64,000 bases of DNA from NCBI RefSeq assembly GCF_018446385.1, contig NC_055991.1, positions 121,067,794 to 121,131,793 on the forward strand. The letters run 5' to 3'. The first letter of the stretch is position 1. Every line of letters begins with the position of its first letter. Positions 57,069 through 64,000 of this stretch are shown here, in pieces. The notes beneath the pieces were generated by a model. The model had not been told where the DNA came from and searched no databases. It saw only the letters and a program-made list of their open reading frames with translations. Source of the stretch: Zingiber officinale (Eukaryota; Streptophyta; Magnoliopsida; Zingiberales; Zingiberaceae). A program made the position numbers and the translations under genes.

Positions 57069-60000
57069 TCAGAAGCCCAAATCAAACGTAGGCAAATCAT
57101 CCCCAAGTAGATCTTTAATGGATGAACTCCCACTATGAAGTTTGTCGGATATCATAGTCGATGCATCCAAAATTTGGTTGGTTCCCATTTTCCCATCTTG
57201 TTTAATATCCTCCTCTTTCAACAGCTGGAACAAAGAAAGAAGCCATAAACAGGCAGCGGAACTGTCGCTTTGAGATATTCAAGTCGAGACTAAAATGACA
57301 GGTGGAACTGATGGAAAGATATCCTTGAAGAAGATATGGAATAATTCCGGAAATAATTCCAGGTTAAGAATCTCAGACCTGGCAACAGGATTGATCTCTA
57401 ATCTCAGAAGCATTCCAAGTCATAGCACAAGTCCTTTCTATTGCATACATCGATGGTAGGATTGATGGTAGGATTTGGTAAGTCAAGAAAAAAATGTCTC
57501 AAAAGATAAATATTGCCACAGAGACTACGTACCAGTATCAGAATTATTATTCTCTAGAAATTTATCTGAAATATCAGCAATGTTTTCATTTTGATTTGGC
57601 AGACAGTCCTTTTGAACAGGCAGCATCTCGTTCACTAAATCAGATGGCTCCCTTACGGCCTGAATGCCAGAAGAACATTTTACTGCTGATAGCCCCTCAA
57701 TATTTCTGTAAAAAGAGCCGAAAGTGAAGTTATACAGAGGTTGGTATAGTCACAAAATCAAGTGATAAATTAGGTGTATGTCCTATACAGTCAGTATCCT
57801 AGGGGAGGTCCCTTGATTTTGGGTTACTATATGATTGGTTTGTGGACAGTTTCAAGATTTAGGCGATTGAATGATATAACAAGTAGATATGATCCTACTA
57901 ATGTCAACATATTTGTATTTTTAGTACAAATAATTACAACTTTTGCTATGACTTTAGTAATACTTTTTCATCTATCCAATACATAATGACTAAGGCCAAC
58001 TATCACTTGTCTACCGCCTATTGTTACCAATAAATAAATAAAATAAAAGGAAGAAAAAATGAGGAAGAAAGCAATGTAAAAGCTACTCTTGAAAGGAGGC
58101 AGGCTAAATAGGAACAAGCGGGATCCACCAAAGAAATATCTTTTACATATCCACCTAGTTTCTTGATTTTTTTTTTCCAAAAATTATAGAACATAAAAAT
58201 TATTTGTACATGACAAAATAAGATTCATGAAAACCTACATAACTTGGGTTTTTACAAATGTTATATGTTGCTTCTGTCGATCTGCATTTCATTTTTTTGC
58301 AGATCAGGTTTTTTCCTATTTGTTAAAGTAGAGCATATAGTAGCTGATTCTTCAACTACATCTACAAATATAATTCATGAGAAATCACTTTACGTTATCA
58401 ATTCCCTTGGCAAAAGCATATAAATAATTTTCCACTTCAAGTTAATAATTTTGGCTATCTATAAGGAGGAATACATGTGGCTATTCAGAACTAGTTCAAG
58501 ACAACATTGCATGGCATGATGAGGATGTTGAATTCTTTGGAGGGATTGAATTCTTTGAGGGATAAGATGTCTGCTCTGAATGGTTGGGAAAATGAGGATG
58601 ATTTGCTAAAATTAGAGAAAAAAATTGTTGCAAATGGAAGTAATTTATATTATCATGGAAGATGGGGATAAAACATCAACCAACTAAGGATATCAGAAAT
58701 ATCATTTCTTTAGCCGCATCAGTTATTGGTAATCAATTGGACCAGCTGCCAGAAGTGAGGCAAGACTCTGTTTCCGGAATTCAAGGATGAGTGTTAAATT
58801 AACCTAAATAGTTCTCTTGCATGTTGATGTGTATTACGCAGTGAAATCGGGGAGAACAACAACCAAAGTTGAAGGACACTAAGTTAGCTTATACCAGCGA
58901 ACTTATATATAAAGTCGGATGCTTGTCTCTTATGTAGGATTTTCTCCATCAAATTAGAGATATCACTAGCAATATTCCAAACAAATGAATCATTTTAATT
59001 ACATTTTAGAACTTCCTTCTGCATCTACTTCCAACACTTTTAGTTCTAATTGATTCAATTTGTCTCAACATATAACTGAATGCTACACTGAAATCTATTT
59101 CTATATTAGTAGTGGTAATTTTTTTGTGGCTATAAGTTGACTCAATTTACTTGTATGATTTTGGTATTTTTGTGCACAAAGCCACTTTAAGTTTGAGCAA
59201 ACAACTACTCACATAATGATAATAGACTATGAAACATTTAAGCCGCAGAAACATAAGACACAGTGGCTAGTTTTTCTCCCAACTGCGACTATATACAATA
59301 CTACCAAAATACTTTGCGCTAACGAAATATTCAAACACAATGCTGCAATAAAGATCACATCAAATTTACAGCAAGAACATTCAACCTATTACCAGTTTGG
59401 TCAAACAGAAGATCCACTAGCATTGTATTATCTTATTCTCGTATATTTTCTTTGTAATGGCATCTTAGGTTAAAATAGAAAAGGAAAAATGTGATCATAA
59501 AATACGAATGTGCAACTGATTGTCTTTATTATATGAGGAAAATCTTACTGTGATAGTGTTGATTTTGTATCTGGAGTTTTTGACAATGAAGTTTGTGTAG
59601 CATATTCAGTAGAGTCAACCTCGCTGCTATCACCCCCTTGTAAACTAAGATTCCTGATGTGCTTTCTTGCATTCTCAGAAGGGAACCCATTAGTTTGCAC
59701 CATTGGATTATTGATCAGACTGTTTTCGTCATCCGGTAATGGCTTCTTAAGATTGTGAAGAATTTGGAGCGCTGAATACCAACAGAAAAAAAAAGACTAA
59801 TTAATTACAATAATTCATCAGGGAAAAAATGGTTCAGGCCTTATTTTCTCTTGAGGAACAAAAAGGCTATGTTGAACACAAAATAGCATTGGGTTGTTTT
59901 AATCATTTAACGGAAGCAAAAAATGACAGGAAGATGGTTAGGATATACAAACCATTGCGCACTGGTTTGTTACTCTGTAGAGTAGGTTCAGCATCTTTGG

Positions 60001-63000
60001 TAGAACAAGAACTGCAAGAACTGATTACTTGTTGTGTACAAGTCTTACATATGTTTTCTGCATACACAGTCAAGAACAACTTGCCAACTCAAATAATGTT
60101 TGTTATGCTGCTAGGATGTGATGCTGTCAGAAACAACAAAATTTGTAGAAAAAAGAATGCCATGCAGTTTATAATTATAAGACTATCAACAAATGGATGG
60201 GGGTTGATCAAAATTGACAAACCATCATATAATGTCTCACTGCTTTGTAGTTGGCTACAATCTCTGAATTTGGCAGAATCATAGCTGTAAGAAGCACCTA
60301 CATTTTTCGACTGAGGCCTGTAAATGTTATCATAAAAATGCCAAAAGTTATGAAACAAAACCAATTTAAAATATAGTATCAACTAAGAAAATGACCAATT
60401 TTAAGGCATTTACTTCATACTTGACTCGATGTTGCTTGAACAACTCGAGTTCTCAAGCACTGTTGATTGTACTTTTGGTAGATGCTCTGCAAATTTGATT
60501 TAGAACAGTCTTGCCTTCAGTTAAAAACCAATGGTAATGGTAAAGAACCATATAAATACTATTTTGGTTAAGATGCATCAGCAGATACTCGCTGGGTTAT
60601 GCATGCTAGAAAGATTAATTGAATATATTTACCTGCAAAACTAGTCCGCATGTCAAAAATTTCAACAAGATGGTTGGGCAATTGGAGCTTATTTCCAGTT
60701 TTAACACATTCCACGGTCTCAAGGTATTTGCTACTCAGTACTGAACCATCTTCACTCAGCAACATAACCTAACAAGATATTATTGAAAGCTACGAATAAA
60801 ATGGAGATTGTTCGCCTCCATAACAAGATGAAAAGAGAATGACCTCATGTATTATCTACATGTTTTGAATATTTGCATCAACAGGCAATACAAATATTCT
60901 GTTAAACAAATATGCAGTAGGTCTACATGCTCCATGGCAATATATATTTGGTCCTCAGTGTTCAGAGAATATTTCTAAATTTTATCCTGCTTTATTTTTA
61001 GTTTCATTATGATAGATTAAATTTAATTTGGAGGACCTAGACATGAAGTTAGAGGGGTGTGTCAATGGATAAGGGGTTGGATTGAAGAATAAGCTCAATC
61101 CAGAACCTAATCTAATCAATTTTGATTTGGACTGGGTTAATAGAAATTAATCATACACGCTCATTGGAGAGTGATCACTCGCTGAAAATTATTTCTCCTT
61201 GTACATCACTTGAGAGAAGCAGTAGTGAAGAGGAAATGTTGGACGCAATATGAGATGTAAGAGTGAACACTCAAGCACATCATATTTCAAAGTCAGAGGC
61301 TAGGGACAGCAACAAACAACGTCAAAGCAAGCAAGTATTAGGCAATATCCTAACTCCTTTACTTGGAGCATCATGCTTCTTCTAGTTCGATTGATTCTTC
61401 CTTCAAGGACAAGCATTTGATCTCTACTAGTTTGCTTTGTGATTATATTTGTGTTGAGACTTTCATATGAATGTTGAGAGAGTTTCAAGAGGTAAAATTG
61501 ATACAAATATAGGACTAGCAGAGGAGGCAATCATTGTTCACACTTCACAGTGCTCTACTCAGAACCAATATTTGACATGGGTATGAGCCCAAGTGTTACG
61601 CAATTTTTTCAAAGCAAATACATGAGAACTCATAGAAAATGATCCCAATTTAGGACAGGTACCAAAACACAATAATGAAGGTAAAGTTTAGCTATTAACT
61701 TAATCTATTTAATTCTTATTAAATAAGTTAGTAGATCGGATGATTAATATATTAACCATAAACTAAAGATTAACTTAATTACTATAATTTAAGTTCATAA
61801 ATTAATCTATTTAAACATTTTTTACTAAATATAATTTAACTCATAAGATGTCGAAGTTATAAATAATATAAAGCCAAATTTTCCCCTAACCCACCCTTAG
61901 CCTAATTCCTCGCCCTCCCCTTGAGACATCGTGTATGACACCACTATCCCCGAGCAATGTCTCTCACCATGTCAACCTCCCTGTACGATGTACTTGCAAA
62001 CCAAACAAGTTGTTAACTAAGGGCACTCTCTTCTCAAGCAATGAAACTTACCTCTGAGAACCCAAAAAGGAAAGCTTCCTCATCCACCTCTATTTCTTCC
62101 TCTTGATCTTCATTTCTCCTTAAACAAGTTTGACTCATTTACTTGTGCCTATATTATGTAATGTGGCATAAGTATGAGAGAGGAATAACCAATTTAAGTA
62201 ACAAAGCTAAAAATTGGCCTAGGAGTTCACATATATAGCCACCTAGGTGTTTTAGACAAGGGATGCATAACATATATGATATACGAGCCTTTACACAATT
62301 TGGGTATCCATGCAGCTTAGGACCTTTAGATAAGCCATATATAGACACAAGAAAATAGAAATAGGTAATGAGATCTAGAAAAAACTTGGTTAAAAATAGA
62401 TAAAGGTACATTGAAATTCCAGGGATTGGTAATGATAATTCTTTTGTATATAGGAGCAGCCAAGGAAAATACACATGATCTAGGAGATACTAGGACAAAG
62501 ATATGAACAAAATAAGTTCATTCTTGGTTGTTGTGTCTTGATATCTTGATTATTTTGTTAATATCTTTTTGGTTGCTCCTCTCCCCAGTCACCCCACCGT
62601 CAATCATAGCCCACCTCCCTCCCTTGATCCCTGTCCTCCTCATCCTCCTCTCTTGATTCCTGTACCCTCCTCTCGCCATCCGCCCATTGCCAATCATAGC
62701 CACCGCTAGCTGCACATTGCCATCGGCTAGCCATTAGCCCCTAGTCTCTTCTTCCCTCTCCTCCAATAGCCCTTCTCTCTTTTGGTACCTCACTTCCTTT
62801 TGTCACTTTATTTCAGCTATGCATGACTGCCATAGCTGGACTCTGGTGTTGTCTTTTTTAACAAAATGCTCATAAAAAATCTTTAAAAAAACCATCAAAG
62901 TGAATTGAATATTTTAACTAACCTGAGTCATGTGTGATCCACGTGATAAAAGTCGCAATATGCCATCATGATACTTCTTTGCCTTCTGTGTTATCTGAGT

Positions 63001-63020
63001 AGTGTATAAAACATTCCACT
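57069..63020 (-). CDS. DUF2439 (ZGRF1/Mte1 N-terminal domain) protein, 5' end not found
   Basis: Eight exons in transcript order: 62923-63020, 60633-60768, 60414-60486, 60223-60317, 59953-60057, 59549-59771, 57533-57705, 57069-57214. The first two encode a DUF2439 domain (WNVLYTTQITQKAKKYHDGI, then VMLLSEDGSVLSSKYL and GNKLQLPNHLVEIF), the N-terminal domain of ZGRF1 and yeast Mte1. The other roughly 270 residues are polar, Ser/Asn-rich and end SIKDLLGDDLPTFDLGF. No GRF zinc finger or helicase is present, so this is a short plant form. About 349 codons are visible. The start codon must lie in an exon upstream of 63020, possibly outside the window. Phase across the last intron works only with the acceptor ending at 57215 (AAAG); the nicer one ten bases earlier (CCAG) breaks the frame. 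A role in DNA repair or telomere maintenance is inferred from relatives only. Confidence 0.82.
57706..59548. other. Large intron of the DUF2439 gene
   Basis: 1.8 kb between two in-phase exons. No element with clear ends and no conserved coding block were recognised. Confidence 0.5.
60769..62922. other. Intron splitting the DUF2439 domain
   Basis: This 2.15-kb intron cuts the domain between its TQITQKAKKYHDG and VMLLSEDG halves. It is AT-rich, with a C/T-rich stretch at 62575-62780. No mobile element was recognised with confidence. Confidence 0.5.
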
Positions 63021-63189
63021 CTATAGAAGAAAGTAAATGTAAACAAAGTGCAAAACCATGTAGAACAACATAAACTTGATTGCTTTTGAAGAAACAACTC
63101 AAAACTTCAAAGGAAATTTTATAACTTTACAATACAATGGCTAAGGATAGAAATGTAAATTATTTTGGCTTAAGAAAGAAAAGAAGAAT

Positions 63190-63352
63190 AGGGCAGCCCG
63201 GTGCACGAAGCTCCCGCCATGCGAGGTTCCGGGGAAGGATCCATTGTACGCAGCCTTACCCTACTTTTTGCAAGAGGTTGTTTCCAGGATTCAAACCCGT
63301 GACCTTTTGGTCACATGGCAACAACTTTACCGTTACGCCAAGGCTCCCTTCT
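63190..63352 (-). mobile_element. Au-type SINE, copy 2 (upstream of DUF2439 exon)
   Basis: This is the reverse complement of the same SINE as 42545-42704, with the tRNA-like head at 63352 and the pol III B box as GATTCAAACCC on the plus strand. The target duplication AAAGAAAAGAAGAAT is exact over 15 bp (63175-63189 and 63353-63367). It lies just upstream of the first recognised exon of the DUF2439 gene. Confidence 0.9.
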
Positions 63353-63367
63353 AAAGAAAAGAAGAAT

Positions 63368-64000
63368 CTTGAGAGAAAAAAAATATAGTGTTCCATATTA
63401 GGTTAAGAAAGAAAAGAAGAATCTTGAGAAAAAAAAAATCTAGTGATCCAAGGAAAAGACATGCAATATTGAAAAATTTTAATGATAAAATTTGACTTAG
63501 CAGAAGTAATTTTCATGATGCCCTCAATGCATACAAGTAAACAATAAAATATTTAAGAGTGCAGCTACTTTGAAAATTATCTTGTGTGTATCTTGTGTAT
63601 GTCTGGACATAGACCACTGAAAAAAAGTTTCCTATCCAAAAAGCACCATTTTGTGTACTAAACAATTCAAATCAGTTGACATGCCATTAGTAACAATATG
63701 TACCATTGTCAATCAACTACCAACTTAGAATTTCACATTTAAATACACTACAAGCATAAATATAAATAAATGCTTGGATGATTTTAGTTGTCGTGGAAAA
63801 TGTGGATCGAATTAATATTTCTCAAAGAATTTTTTTACATTTAAAATAGGAATACCCATTATATACAACATTACAATAGAAGAGAGAATAGGAAACTAAT
63901 TATTCTGTATATAAAAAATTAATATCTTTCTAACTAAATCCCTTGATTTCCTACTTAGTGCTCACAGTTGTTTTATTTCTGTACAAGCTGTGAAATCTAT
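63368..64000. other. AT-rich, probable intron or upstream sequence
   Basis: No coding block for the missing DUF2439 first exon could be identified on the minus strand. A short duplicate of AAGAAAGAAAAGAAGAATC occurs near 63405. Confidence 0.4.

Noticed and set aside
59829-60284. 151-codon plus-strand ORF
   Set aside because: It lies opposite exons 5 and 6 of the DUF2439 gene, whose phase and domain content are consistent.

Overview
The window is nuclear DNA from a flowering plant, most likely a monocot. The ginger order (Zingiberales) is only a guess from the style of the repeats. The evidence is split genes with GT-AG introns, a UVR8 photoreceptor gene, Ty1/copia and Ty3/gypsy elements primed by initiator-Met tRNA sites, an Au-type SINE, hAT and Mutator-type DNA transposons, an RTE-type LINE, and many (TA)n microsatellites. 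There are no prokaryotic features.

Layout. Positions 1-12853 are a copia element whose left LTR is cut by the window edge. Its gag is split by a complete gag-only copia element (817-8136, target duplication GTAAG), and its 3' LTR is split by a 2.6-kb solo LTR (9626-12224). Positions 12854-22197 are the 3' part of a Ty3/gypsy element. It carries a decayed antisense ORF and a three-deep nest of LTRs: a copia LTR (about 14589-20934) holding a solo LTR (15037-19505, duplication TATAT), which holds another solo LTR (16606-19244, duplication AACTT). Positions 22.8-36.6 kb hold a gypsy LTR in inverse orientation, a small inverted-repeat element, an unusual GC-rich insert, several copies of another LTR family with a gag relic, a decayed hAT transposase gene and a decayed LINE.

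The ordinary genes are at the right, both on the minus strand. UVR8 (37848-55268) has 12 exons that join without error into 448 codons and keep the UV-B sensing tryptophans and the C-terminal VP motif. Its introns 4 and 5 are swollen by insertions. About 1.8 kb upstream of its start lies the 3' end of a second gene (57069-63020, 5' end not found). It encodes a DUF2439 protein, the domain at the N terminus of ZGRF1 and yeast Mte1, which are linked to DNA repair and telomere maintenance.

The most unusual object is in UVR8 intron 4: a 2.9-kb LTR element with an exact GTTAT target duplication. Between its LTRs and next to gypsy remnants it carries a piece of a LEUNIG_HOMOLOG-type co-repressor mRNA, and a 486-codon ORF runs open through gypsy, host and LTR sequence. 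A second unusual pattern is in the LTRs of the gag-only copia family: long arrays of short hairpins whose two arms change together.
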